Shown piece by piece: positions 1 to 8,200 of a DNA stretch of 64,000 bases; position 1 is the first letter of the stretch; the number at the start of each line of letters is the position of its first letter. This stretch comes from Pseudomonas kermanshahensis. GTDB taxonomy: Bacteria > Pseudomonadota > Gammaproteobacteria > Pseudomonadales > Pseudomonadaceae. Location: positions 2,914,001 to 2,978,000 of the forward strand of contig NZ_JABWRY020000001.1 of the NCBI RefSeq assembly GCF_014269205.2. The letters are read 5' to 3'. The position numbers and the translations under genes were made by a program. Under the pieces are notes generated by a model. The model was not told where the DNA came from, searched no databases, and saw nothing but the letters and a program-made list of their open reading frames with translations.

Positions 1-2
1 TG

Positions 3-386
3 GCGTTGGCGCTGTATTCGCCTGCTAGTGCTGGCAGCCACTTTTACGAACTGATCCATGTCGCCAGCGTGCCCGTGCTGTCACGCGCTCACCTGTTCCC
101 GGTGTACCGCGATGAAGAGCGTGAGCCACTCAAGGCGTTGGTGTCGCTGATCGACTGGATGGCCAGCAAAGGCGTGAAGGTCCAGATGCGTCGACCGGTG
201 ATCGGCGGGCAGGTGATGGATGAGCTGGTGCTGACCTCTGATCAGGACCGGGTGCTTTCGGTGTCGCTGCTGGAGCAGCCGATTGGCCCGGAGCCGGATG
301 CCGAGAACTTCAAGCGCTATGCCGACTTCAAGAGCCTGGAAACCTTCCGCAAGTATGTGGCGGGCTTCTTTATGCGTGAGCGCTAA
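3..386 (+). CDS. C-terminal part of an unrecognised protein (truncated by window edge)
   Basis: The frame is open from the window edge to a TAA, giving about 127 residues without a credible start (the first possible start, TTG, has no ribosome binding site in view), so the gene begins upstream. The visible part is soluble and mixed alpha/beta, with no membrane segment and a basic end (FFMRER). I do not recognise the family. The gene is followed directly by a REP palindrome and is convergent with ilvA. Confidence 0.6.
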   Translation, partial: ALALYSPASAGSHFYELIHVASVPVLSRAHLFPVYRDEEREPLKALVSLIDWMASKGVKVQMRRPVIGGQVMDELVLTSDQDRVLSVSLLEQPIGPEPDAENFKRYADFKSLETFRKYVAGFFMRER

Positions 387-409
387 GCACCCCAGCGCTA
401 CGCGCAACC

Positions 410-505
410 TGTAGGAGCAGCCTTACGCTGCGAAGAGGCCAGTGAACATAACCAAGATCAAGGGTGCTGTCGCCGGCCTCTTCGCAGCACAAGGCTGCTC
501 CTACA
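410..505. repeat. REP-type palindromic repeat, copy 1
   Basis: Two complementary arms of about 30 bases, opening with TGTAGGAGCAGCCTTAC and closing with AAGGCTGCTCCTACA, flank a spacer of about 34 bases. It lies between two convergent genes, where it could serve as a bidirectional terminator or stabilise mRNA 3' ends. Four more copies occur at 23434, 26556, 30568 and 32027. Confidence 0.9.
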
Positions 506-507
506 GA

Positions 508-2070
508 TCAACCCAGAAACAGCTTGTACGCTGGGTTTTCGGTCTCATCCCAATAACGGTAGCCCATCTCATCCAGCGTCTGCGGCAACGTCGCCAGCTC
601 ATCCCCTGGCACTTCCAGCGCAGCAAATACCCGCGCCTCCGCTGCACCATGGTTACGGTAATGGAACAGGCTGATGTTCCAGCGTTTGCCCAACCGCTCC
701 AGGAACCCCAACAGCGCCCCAGGCCGCTCCGGGAATTCGAAGCGCAGCACACGCTCATCCGCTCCCGGCGCCGCATGCCCGCCCACGGTGTGGCGTACAT
801 GCAGCTTGGCCAGTTCGTTGTCGGTCAGGTCTAGCACGCTGTAACCCTGCTCGGCGAGGTTGGTCAGCAGGTTTTCCCGAGGGTCGTGCAGCGGGTGCGT
901 CTGCACCCCGACAAACAAACGCGCTTCCTTGCCCGGGTAATAGCGGTAGTTGAACTCGGTGATCTGGCGTTTACCCAGTGCCTGGCAAAATGCGCGGAAA
1001 CTGCCTGGCTGCTCAGGGATGGTCACGGCGATGATCGCCTCGCGCTGCTCACCCAGCTCGGCCCGCTCCGCCACATGGCGCAGGCGGTCGAAATTGACGT
1101 TGGCCCCGGAGTCGATCGCCACCAGGGTTTGGCCCTGCACGCCTTCGCGGGCCACGTATTTCTTGATGCCGGCCACGGCCAGGGCACCGGAAGGTTCAGT
1201 GATCGAGCGGGTGTCGTCGTAGATGTCCTTGATGGCTGCGCACAGTTCGTCGCTGTTGACGGTGATCACTTCATCGACGAAGTGCCGGCACAGCTCGAAG
1301 CAGTGCGCCCCCACCTGCGCAACCGCCACGCCATCGGCAAAGGTGCCGACTTGCGGCAGGATCACTCGCTCGCCCGCGGCCAAGGCAGCCTGCAGGCAGT
1401 TGGAGTCTTCCGGCTCGACGCCGATCACCTTGACCTCGGGCCGCAGGTATTTTACGTAGGCCGCAATGCCCGCCACCAACCCACCACCGCCCACCGGGAC
1501 GAAGATCGCATCCAGTGCACCTGGGCGCTGGCGCAGGATCTCCATGGCCACGGTGCCTTGGCCGGCGATCACGTCCGGGTCATCGAACGGCGGCACGAAG
1601 GTAGCACCTTCGCTGTCGGCCAATTGCAGGGCGTGGGCCAGTGCATGGGGGAAGCTCTCACCGTGCAGCACCACATGGCCACCGCGCGAGCGCACCCCTT
1701 CCACTTTCAACGAGGGCGTGGTGGTTGGCATGACGATGGTGGCTTTCAGCCCCAGGTGCGAAGCCGCCAGCGCCACGCCTTGGGCATGGTTGCCGGCCGA
1801 CGCGGTGATCACCCCGCGCTCGCGCTGGGCGGGGGTCAGCCGTGACAGGCGGGTGTAGGCACCGCGGATCTTGAACGAGAAGGTGGGTTGCAGGTCTTCA
1901 CGCTTGAGCAACACTTGGTTGCCCAGGCTAGCGGACAGTGCTGGCGCTGCCTGCAGCGGCGTTTCGATGGCCAGGTCGTACACGGGTGCAGCGAGAATAC
2001 GCCGTACCTGTTCCGACAGCAGTTGCTGTGGCGTGACAGGGGTACGCAGGTTGGCGCTGAAGCTGGTCAT
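508..2070 (-). CDS. ilvA: Threonine ammonia-lyase, biosynthetic (threonine deaminase)
   Basis: A PLP enzyme that converts threonine to 2-oxobutyrate, the first step committed to isoleucine. The 520-residue length matches the biosynthetic, allosteric class (E. coli IlvA is 514). The N-terminal fold shows the PLP lysine in TFSFKIRG (about residue 67), the SAGNHAQG loop and the phosphate-binding GGGGLVAG loop. The C-terminal third holds two ACT-like regulatory repeats (EQPGSFRAF and ERPGALLGF), which sense Ile and Val in this family. I chose the ATG at 2070 rather than an upstream in-frame ATG at 2094, because AAGGAG lies six bases before it. An Ile-rich leader peptide and terminator precede the gene. 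Confidence 0.95.
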   Translation of the reverse strand: MTSFSANLRTPVTPQQLLSEQVRRILAAPVYDLAIETPLQAAPALSASLGNQVLLKREDLQPTFSFKIRGAYTRLSRLTPAQRERGVITASAGNHAQGVALAASHLGLKATIVMPTTTPSLKVEGVRSRGGHVVLHGESFPHALAHALQLADSEGATFVPPFDDPDVIAGQGTVAMEILRQRPGALDAIFVPVGGGGLVAGIAAYVKYLRPEVKVIGVEPEDSNCLQAALAAGERVILPQVGTFADGVAVAQVGAHCFELCRHFVDEVITVNSDELCAAIKDIYDDTRSITEPSGALAVAGIKKYVAREGVQGQTLVAIDSGANVNFDRLRHVAERAELGEQREAIIAVTIPEQPGSFRAFCQALGKRQITEFNYRYYPGKEARLFVGVQTHPLHDPRENLLTNLAEQGYSVLDLTDNELAKLHVRHTVGGHAAPGADERVLRFEFPERPGALLGFLERLGKRWNISLFHYRNHGAAEARVFAALEVPGDELATLPQTLDEMGYRYWDETENPAYKLFLG

Positions 2071-2115
2071 CGATGACTCCTTGGCTATTTTCACGTTGTC
2101 CAGGAGTCAGAGAGT

Positions 2116-2140
2116 AAAAACCCGCCTCCAGGGCGGGTTA
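2116..2140 (-). terminator. Attenuator terminator of ilvA
   Basis: Reading the minus strand, AACCCGCC-ctgga-GGCGGGTT forms an 8-bp GC-rich stem with a 5-base loop, followed by a T run. It sits after the leader peptide stop (2155) and before the ilvA start. Its left arm CCCGCC is exactly complementary to GGCGGG (2159-2164), which lies in the last codons of the leader ORF. That gives mutually exclusive terminator and antiterminator pairings. Confidence 0.85.
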
Positions 2141-2154
2141 GGTGCACGTACGCG

Positions 2155-2217
2155 CTAGCCCGCCAAACTGATAATGGCGGTAATAATAATGGCGTTCACG
2201 TGCGAGAAGGTGTTCAT
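2155..2217 (-). CDS. ilvA leader peptide (20 residues, Ile-rich)
   Basis: ATG at 2217 opens a 20-codon ORF ending in TAG at 2155. It carries three consecutive isoleucine codons (ATT ATT ATT), then Thr-Ala-Ile-Ile, plus Val and another Thr. These amino acids are the ones expected to control an isoleucine pathway. The final codons (TTG GCG GGC TAG) contain the GGCGGG segment that can pair with the left arm of the downstream terminator. In the classical model, a ribosome stalled at the Ile codons leaves GGCGGG free (antitermination), while a ribosome reaching the stop covers it (termination). The ORF lacks a good Shine-Dalgarno. The function is inferred. Confidence 0.8.
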   Translation of the reverse strand: MNTFSHVNAIIITAIISLAG

Positions 2218-2227
2218 GGGGTAGGAA

Positions 2228-2255
2228 CTTATCCCGCCGCAGGGCAGCAAGTCAA
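2228..2255 (-). promoter_or_regulatory. Predicted sigma-70 promoter of the ilv leader transcript
   Basis: On the minus strand, TTGACT (2250-2255) and GATAAG (2228-2233) are 16 bases apart. The -35 overlaps the stop codon of the upstream PACE gene. A transcript from here would start near 2221, only a few bases before the leader ATG at 2217. That would explain the absence of a Shine-Dalgarno. Confidence 0.45.
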
Positions 2256-2683
2256 CACTTTGCCTGCTGCGCCGAAAGCGGTACATCGAACACCTTGTCG
2301 AACCCCCACTGGAAAACGAACGCATACACGAAGAAGAACACGAACAGCGCCAGGTTGGTCAAGAAGGCCGCCCACAGGCTGACATCGAGCCACCACGCCA
2401 CCAGCGGCAACAAAATCACTACCAGCCCGCCTTCAAAGCCCAAGGCATGCAAGACCCGGCGCATGAAGGTACGTTCGCGTTGCGGCTGACGCGCCTCCCA
2501 ACGCTCGAAGCCCCAGTTGAATGCCATGTTCCAGCTCATGGCGATCCCTGACATAAGGACGGACAACACCGCCGATTGAGCCATCCCGGCGCCAAACGCC
2601 AGTTCCAGCGCGGGTGCCACGCAGGCAACAGCGATGGCTTCGTAAAGAATGGCCTGGACGATCTTGCGGGCCTTGCCTTGCAT
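2252..2683 (-). CDS. PACE-family (BTP domain) multidrug/biocide efflux protein
   Basis: This 143-residue inner-membrane protein has four predicted membrane helices arranged as two similar hairpins, the layout of the bacterial transmembrane pair family. Typical family residues are visible: an early glutamate in ILYEAIAVA, NMAFNWGFERWE, a second HALGFEGGLV motif, and the closing VYAFVFQWGFDKVFD. Members such as AceI export chlorhexidine and probably polyamines. The ATG at 2683 is preferred because GGGAG precedes it; an in-frame GTG/ATG extension to 2731 lacks this. The gene lies directly upstream of the ilv leader promoter on the same strand. Confidence 0.85.
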   Translation of the reverse strand: MQGKARKIVQAILYEAIAVACVAPALELAFGAGMAQSAVLSVLMSGIAMSWNMAFNWGFERWEARQPQRERTFMRRVLHALGFEGGLVVILLPLVAWWLDVSLWAAFLTNLALFVFFFVYAFVFQWGFDKVFDVPLSAQQAKC

Positions 2684-2770
2684 GTTCAACTCCCTGAAAA
2701 ACGATCTGCCAAACGACACGATTTGGCCCACAAGAGTACCAGTGCCGCGTGCGCGGGCAAACCGGCACTG

Positions 2771-2925
2771 GGGCAGATCGACACCGACAATTTCAATAAG
2801 GGCAACCTGCCCGGGTGGACAACGCAGAGACCCTGACCATGATGCCGGTCAAGGCCGACCAGGCGCTGTATAAGGCTAAGCGCAGTGGCAAGGATCGGTT
2901 TGTGCTACGCACAGAGCGGCCTCAT
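2771..2925 (+). pseudogene. Remnant of a GGDEF (diguanylate cyclase) domain
   Basis: Two short pieces in different frames resemble GGDEF protein. QIDTDNFNKGN resembles the metal-binding D-x-D-x-F-K-x-x-N-D motif near the domain start. ADQALYKAKRSGKDRF matches the conserved C-terminal A-D-x-A-L-Y-x-A-K-x-x-G-R-N motif. In an intact domain roughly 100 residues separate these motifs, so the middle has been deleted and the frame shifted. No complete gene can be rebuilt from the window. Confidence 0.7.
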
Positions 2926-3019
2926 TATCAACTGCGTTTACCTAGCACTACTGCTAGGCGACAGATCAATGCACAAATTGCTCTGCTATGGGCTAAGGAC
3001 TTCCATAGGAGCAGGACAT

Positions 3020-4735
3020 GTGAAAACGATCATCAACAAAGCATGGCTGGTTATTGCAGGGTGCGCATTGCTCGCAGCCTGTTCGTCGGTTACACCAACT
3101 AAGCGCGAAAACACAAGTACTGCAACACAGCTCTTTACGCTTGAGCCAACACCAGACCGCGCGACATTGAAGAAAAACGCGACCGGGTACTTGGCATCGT
3201 TACTGGCGGATCCTGAAAATCAGGAAATCACCTTGATCAAGGCCGACCTGGAGGTCGTCAGCAATACTCATCACGCGCTTGCGGTAACGCTACCGAGTGG
3301 TAAAACAGCTCTATTCCAATTGCGCCGTTTCAGTACAATCACCCCTGGCTTTGATGGGTGGATAGGTTACGTGCCCTCGGCCTGGAAGCAGGCGCACCCA
3401 TCGGTTCCAGGAGAGATCGACTACGATCCGCTCTACGCCCTGTCACTCGTTCGTGTTGGAGAGAAACTGGTGGGCAGGGTATTGGTCGACGGCCAGCCTT
3501 ATCGAATCGACTCTGTAAGCACGGGACAACATGTGTTGATCAAGGTTGATGAGTCTAACGACCTAACGGATGCAAAGCCGCTGCTGCCGGGGGCGACAGC
3601 GTCAAGCAAAGCCAAGGCAGCGACAACCCCCTACAGTGAAATCGACGTGATGTTCGTCACGACAAATCAGCTAAGGGCCAAGAAGCCGAATAACCGCGCT
3701 GAACTGACGCAAGCATTGAATGACGCTAATCAGTCCATGCAGGCCAGCCAGACGCCCATTACTTTCCGCTTGGTGGGCTTTTATGATGCTAACTACGATG
3801 AAGGCGGAAAAACACTAGGCCAGCAATTTAGCGAACTGACAACAGGTACGCCCACTTCTGCTGACATACTAAAGGAGCGTAATGCGCTACGTGCAGATCT
3901 GGTTGTCGTGTACTCTGCCAAGTATGAGCCAGGCTCGAGCGGAATAGGGGTTATCCTCCCAGGAAAAAGCAATGCTGTCACCGCCATCATTTCACAACTT
4001 TATAGTCTGACGCATGAACTTGGGCACAATCTGGGTATCCACCATGATCGGTATTCGGATCCCGGCGCGGTGAACCCCAATTACGCTCGCGGATGGACGC
4101 ACGATATGTACCCAGGCTTCCATACGATAATGGGTTATGGATGTGCTCGAACCAGCCCATGCGCGCCAATCCCCGAATTCTCGGACCCCATGAGGACTCT
4201 TATGGGAATTCCATTGGGAGACCCAGCCGCTGGGCACGCTACACGGCGCTTGAACGAAACGCGGGATCAAATAGCCAATATCTATCCCCTCCTGCCAGTG
4301 CCTCCGACGTTCAAGAAAATCAGGAGTGTGCAACGTAAGAACGCGAATCTTCCAGCGTGCTTGGCCCAAACAAGAGACGGCATCGCATTTGTGAAGTGTG
4401 AAGATGACCCAGGTGAAGCACAAACGCAGCAGCGCTATTGGGAGTATCAAACGGTGGGTATTTACACGTCTATTCGGAATTATTTCGCCACAGGCGAAGG
4501 CTGGAAACCGTGCCTGAAATTTGAAATGAATAGCCGCCGCCCAGACTTTGCCAATTGCCCTGCCACCGCGGCGGAAGCACGTCAGGATAAAACTGGGTGG
4601 TACCGAACTGCAGGTCAAATTATTTATTCAGACTTACTGCTGTCCGCTTGCCTGACTGCCGAAGAGGGTAACAATACGCCAACAATGGACTTCTGCCGTT
4701 CCAACACGAACCAGCAGTGGGAGACCATACCCTGA
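3020..4735 (+). CDS. Secreted reprolysin-like zinc metalloprotease lipoprotein
   Basis: A 571-residue protein from a GTG at 3020, preceded by AGGAGC. The N-terminus is a lipoprotein signal with lipobox LLAAC. The extended zinc motif HELGHNLGIHHD (His332, Glu333, His336, His342) plus a Met-turn (M371 in IMGYG) place it in the metzincin clan, close to reprolysin-like bacterial peptidases. Residues 30-230 form a prodomain-like region. The last 140 residues are Cys-rich and end in NTNQQWETIP, recalling the Q-x-W motif of ricin-type lectin domains. Base composition is less GC-rich than its neighbours, which suggests acquisition. The substrate is unknown. Confidence 0.85.
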   Translation: MKTIINKAWLVIAGCALLAACSSVTPTKRENTSTATQLFTLEPTPDRATLKKNATGYLASLLADPENQEITLIKADLEVVSNTHHALAVTLPSGKTALFQLRRFSTITPGFDGWIGYVPSAWKQAHPSVPGEIDYDPLYALSLVRVGEKLVGRVLVDGQPYRIDSVSTGQHVLIKVDESNDLTDAKPLLPGATASSKAKAATTPYSEIDVMFVTTNQLRAKKPNNRAELTQALNDANQSMQASQTPITFRLVGFYDANYDEGGKTLGQQFSELTTGTPTSADILKERNALRADLVVVYSAKYEPGSSGIGVILPGKSNAVTAIISQLYSLTHELGHNLGIHHDRYSDPGAVNPNYARGWTHDMYPGFHTIMGYGCARTSPCAPIPEFSDPMRTLMGIPLGDPAAGHATRRLNETRDQIANIYPLLPVPPTFKKIRSVQRKNANLPACLAQTRDGIAFVKCEDDPGEAQTQQRYWEYQTVGIYTSIRNYFATGEGWKPCLKFEMNSRRPDFANCPATAAEARQDKTGWYRTAGQIIYSDLLLSACLTAEEGNNTPTMDFCRSNTNQQWETIP

Positions 4736-4834
4736 TTTCATAACCCGTGTAGATTCCGTACTACAGGCAATAGATTAGCCTTTGGGATGCACATAGGTAA
4801 TCGTGGGTTTCACTACAGGGCGGACGCAGCTAGC

Positions 4835-6136
4835 TTAACTACCCGCAGGCAAACGAATCCTGAACTGCGCCCCGCCCAGCGCCGATTGCGCCACCGTCAC
4901 TGTGCCACCCTGCCCTTCGATGGCCCGTCGACTGATTGCAAGCCCCAAGCCAAACCCGCCGGTATTGCGGTCACGGCTACGGTCCAACCGGTAGAACGGT
5001 TGGAAAATCCGCTCACGCTCCTCGACCGGGATACCAATCCCGTCATCCTCGACCGTCAGCAGGCAGGCACCGTCATCCTCAAGCCGCAACCTCAGCAGCA
5101 GGCTTTCGTCGCAATAACGCATCGCGTTGCGCACCAGGTTCTGCACGGCCCGCGCGGTCAACCGGGGGTCGAGCACAAAGCGTGGCAGCTCACGCTCGGC
5201 CCGCACTTCCCATTGGATACCACGGCTGTCGAGCTCTTCGGCAAAACTGCCCAGCACGCTGTCTACCAGCTCCAGCAGCGATACCTCGACCCGCTCACGC
5301 GCCTGGTCGGCGTTGTACAAACGGCTGTAGGACAACAGCTCCAACACCAGCTCATCCAGTTCACGCACATGGCCGACCAGCTCCAATAGCCGCTTGCGGC
5401 TGGCAGCCGGCACTTCGTCGAACAGCAGCACCAGGCCGAAGTCCAGGCGGGTCAGCGGGGTGCGCAGCTCGTGGGACACGGCATTGAGCAGCTCGCGCTG
5501 CTGGTTGACATGGCGTTCCAGGTCGCTGGCCATGGTGTCGAACACCCCGGCCAGTTCACCGATGTTGGAATGCGGCGAGATGTGCGTACGCTCGGCCATC
5601 TGCCCCTGCCCCAGGCGTCGGGCGGTTTCCTTGAGCCGCTCCAGGTCACGCCAGTGCGGCCACACCCACAGCAGCAGGCAGCCAAGCATGGCTGCACCGA
5701 TCAACACCGTCACGCCCCAGGACAGCACGTTGATGTCCAGTGGATCAGGCGGCGCATGCAGGCGCACCAGCCAGTCCTTGTCGAGCGGTGCCAGCACCGT
5801 CTCGTAATAACCCCAGTCTGCGATGCGCACGGCGTACAAGCCATGTTCCAGCCGGGCCCGTTCATCCGCGCTGAGGTCGGCCTGGTCCATGCGCAGCAGC
5901 TTGACCTCAAGCGGTGCGAAGGCATCGGCCAGGTCTCGCTCCACCGCTGGCCACTGCTCTTGCGGGGCCTGGTAGAACTGGCGGACGATCAGCGACTGCA
6001 CGCCTTTGGTCTGGTCCAGGTTGTACGCCATGAAGCGTTCATGGAACAGGCCGACGATGGAGTCAGGGATGAACAGCAGCGCACCGGCGTAGGCGACGAT
6101 GATCAGCAGGTACAGGCGCACCAGGATCTTCAGCAT
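4835..6136 (-). CDS. Sensor histidine kinase, RstB-like
   Basis: 433 residues: membrane helix about 7-25, a periplasmic domain of about 110 residues, second helix about 142-158, then HAMP linker, HisKA and HATPase domains. The phospho-accepting His222 is in AVSHELRTPLTR. The N box (NLVRNAMRYC) and G boxes (DDGIGIP, GGFGLGLAI) are intact. The gene follows its response regulator with a 6-base gap in one operon. Divergence from an RND pump suggests, but does not prove, that the pair controls efflux. The RstB assignment rests on overall layout and is tentative. Confidence 0.9.
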   Translation of the reverse strand: MLKILVRLYLLIIVAYAGALLFIPDSIVGLFHERFMAYNLDQTKGVQSLIVRQFYQAPQEQWPAVERDLADAFAPLEVKLLRMDQADLSADERARLEHGLYAVRIADWGYYETVLAPLDKDWLVRLHAPPDPLDINVLSWGVTVLIGAAMLGCLLLWVWPHWRDLERLKETARRLGQGQMAERTHISPHSNIGELAGVFDTMASDLERHVNQQRELLNAVSHELRTPLTRLDFGLVLLFDEVPAASRKRLLELVGHVRELDELVLELLSYSRLYNADQARERVEVSLLELVDSVLGSFAEELDSRGIQWEVRAERELPRFVLDPRLTARAVQNLVRNAMRYCDESLLLRLRLEDDGACLLTVEDDGIGIPVEERERIFQPFYRLDRSRDRNTGGFGLGLAISRRAIEGQGGTVTVAQSALGGAQFRIRLPAGS

Positions 6137-6142
6137 GCTCGG

Positions 6143-6844
6143 TCAGCACTCCCACTCGACACGGCTGAACAGGTAGCCTTTGCCCCACACGGTCTTGATC
6201 TTGCGCGCCTCGCCAGCACTGTCGTCGAACTTGCGGCGCAGCTTGGAGATGGCGACGTCCACCGAACGGTCGGTGCCGTTGAACTCAATGCCGCGCAGTT
6301 GCTGCAGAATGCGGTCGCGGTTCAGCACTTCGCCCGCGTTGCGCGCCAGCACCACCAGCAAGTTGTACTCGCCGCTGGACAGTTCCACCTCTTCGCCGCG
6401 CCAGCTGACGGTGCGCTCGGCCAGGTCGATGCGCAGGCCGCCGATCTGGATCAAATCGCTGTCCAGGCGCGGCTCATTGACGCTGCTGCGGCGCAACAAC
6501 GTGCGCACACGGGCCAGCAGCACACGGGGCTCGCAGGGCTTGGTCACGTAATCGTCAGCGCCCATTTCCAGGCCCAGCACCTGATCGTGGCTGTCGTCAC
6601 GGGCGGTCAGCATAAGGATCGGCAAGCTCTGCGATTCCTGGCGCAGCAAGCGGCACAGTTGCAGGCCATCGATGCCAGGCAGCATCAGGTCGAGGATCAC
6701 CAGGTCAGGCTTTTGCCGGCGAAACGCGTCCAGCACGTGGTCGCCGCGAGCGATCACCTGGACATGGAAATCATTGCGTTGCAGGTAGCTGGCGATCAGT
6801 TCGGACAAGGCACTGTCGTCTTCGACCAATAAAAGGTTTGGCAT
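6143..6844 (-). CDS. OmpR-family response regulator, RstA-like
   Basis: 233 residues: an N-terminal receiver with acidic pocket (VEDD) and phospho-acceptor Asp52 in VILDLMLPG, followed by a C-terminal winged-helix DNA-binding domain (GEYNLLVVLARNAGEVLNRDRIL ... RSVDVAISKLRRK). It is the first gene of a two-gene operon with the sensor kinase. It is transcribed away from the RND adaptor across a 157-base intergenic region, which probably holds both promoters. Confidence 0.93.
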   Translation of the reverse strand: MPNLLLVEDDSALSELIASYLQRNDFHVQVIARGDHVLDAFRRQKPDLVILDLMLPGIDGLQLCRLLRQESQSLPILMLTARDDSHDQVLGLEMGADDYVTKPCEPRVLLARVRTLLRRSSVNEPRLDSDLIQIGGLRIDLAERTVSWRGEEVELSSGEYNLLVVLARNAGEVLNRDRILQQLRGIEFNGTDRSVDVAISKLRRKFDDSAGEARKIKTVWGKGYLFSRVEWEC

Positions 6845-7001
6845 AAGCGCTTTGACACAAGAGGAAGTCCAGGCAGGATATAGAATCCTGCGCCGAGGCA
6901 GGACGCTTCTTCACACTTTTTCACACTCGCCCTACAGGTATTAACAGCCACCAAGGGAACGCCTGCCGTAGCATACACCGCGTCATCATCGGAAGATCCG
7001 T

Positions 7002-8189
7002 ATGCCTACTAGCCTCCCCCCTCGCCTGCGCCCCGTGGCGCTTCTGGCGTTTCTGAGCATATCCCTGGCCGGCTGTGGCGACAGCGCCGAGCAGGACGAA
7101 AAAGAGCCCACCCCGCAGGTGCGCGTCGAAACCCTGCAACTGCAGCCGCTGGCCATCAGCAGCGAACTCAGCGGCCGTATCCTGGCACCGCGGACTGCGG
7201 AGGTGCGCGCACGTGTAGCTGGCGTGGTGCTCAAGCGGGTCTACCGCGAGGGCAGCGACGTCAAGCAAGGCGACGTGCTGTTCCTCATCGACCCGGCGCC
7301 GTTCAAGGCCGACCACGACAGCGCCCGCGCCACCCTGGCCAAGGCCCAGGCCAACCTGTATCAAGCGCGCCTGCAAGAGCAACGCTACCGCGAGCTGGTC
7401 GACGACAAGGCCGTGAGCCGCCAGGAATACGACAATGCCCGGGCCAGCTTCCTGCAGGCTGATGCCGAGGTCGCCGAGGCCAAGGCTGCCCTGGAGCGCG
7501 CCCGCCTTAACCTGGGTTATGCCACGGTGACCGCGCCGATTTCCGGGCGCATTGGCCGCGCACTGGTGACCGAAGGTGCACTGGTCGGGCAGAACGAGAC
7601 CACACCCCTGGCCACCATCCAGCAACTGGACCCGATTCATGCCGACGTTACCCAGTCGACCCGCGAGCTCAACGCCCTGCGCCGTGCCCTGCGAGCCGGC
7701 GAGCTGCAACAGGTCGGCGACGGCCAGGCTCGCGCCACGCTGATTCAGGACGACGGCAGCGCCTACCCGCTGCCCGGCAAGCTGCTGTTCTCTGACATCA
7801 GCGTCGACCCGAGCACCAACCAGATCACACTGCGCAGCGAGTTCCCCAATCCAGACCTCGACCTGCTGCCGGGCAGCTATGTGCGCGTGCGCCTGGAGCA
7901 AGCGGTGCAGCCAAAAGGCCTCAGCGTGCCGCAGCGCGCAATCCTCCGCGACAGCGCCGGTGTGCCGAAAGTGCTGGTGGTCGACCCGCAGGCCCGCGTC
8001 AGCGACCGTCAGGTCGTGCTGGGCAGCGCCCAGGGCGACCGCTGGGTGGTCAGCGAAGGCCTGGCGCCGGGTGAACAAGTGGTTATCGAAGGCCTGCAAC
8101 ACGTCAAGGCCGGCGACCAGGTGCAGGTCGAAGCGAGCCAGGGCTCAGCGCCCGGCGCGCCGCCCATCGCACAGCACAACCGCCAGTGA
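7002..8189 (+). CDS. RND efflux periplasmic adaptor (membrane fusion protein), AcrA/MexA family
   Basis: 395 residues with a lipoprotein signal (lipobox SLAGC, Cys25). A lipoyl/barrel-sandwich half-motif (GRILAPRTAEVRARVAGVVLKRVYREGSDVKQGDVLF) is followed by an alpha-helical hairpin (about 95-165), the second lipoyl half (TAPISGRIGRALVTEGALV) and the beta-barrel domain. It links the inner-membrane pump encoded 11 bases downstream to an outer-membrane channel. No outer-membrane factor gene follows, so the pump probably uses a shared channel. Confidence 0.93.
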   Translation: MPTSLPPRLRPVALLAFLSISLAGCGDSAEQDEKEPTPQVRVETLQLQPLAISSELSGRILAPRTAEVRARVAGVVLKRVYREGSDVKQGDVLFLIDPAPFKADHDSARATLAKAQANLYQARLQEQRYRELVDDKAVSRQEYDNARASFLQADAEVAEAKAALERARLNLGYATVTAPISGRIGRALVTEGALVGQNETTPLATIQQLDPIHADVTQSTRELNALRRALRAGELQQVGDGQARATLIQDDGSAYPLPGKLLFSDISVDPSTNQITLRSEFPNPDLDLLPGSYVRVRLEQAVQPKGLSVPQRAILRDSAGVPKVLVVDPQARVSDRQVVLGSAQGDRWVVSEGLAPGEQVVIEGLQHVKAGDQVQVEASQGSAPGAPPIAQHNRQ

Positions 8190-8200
8190 GGGGCTGATTG

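Noticed and set aside
5471..6832. A 453-codon open frame on the plus strand
   Set aside because: Antisense to the response regulator and kinase, both of which have full motifs.
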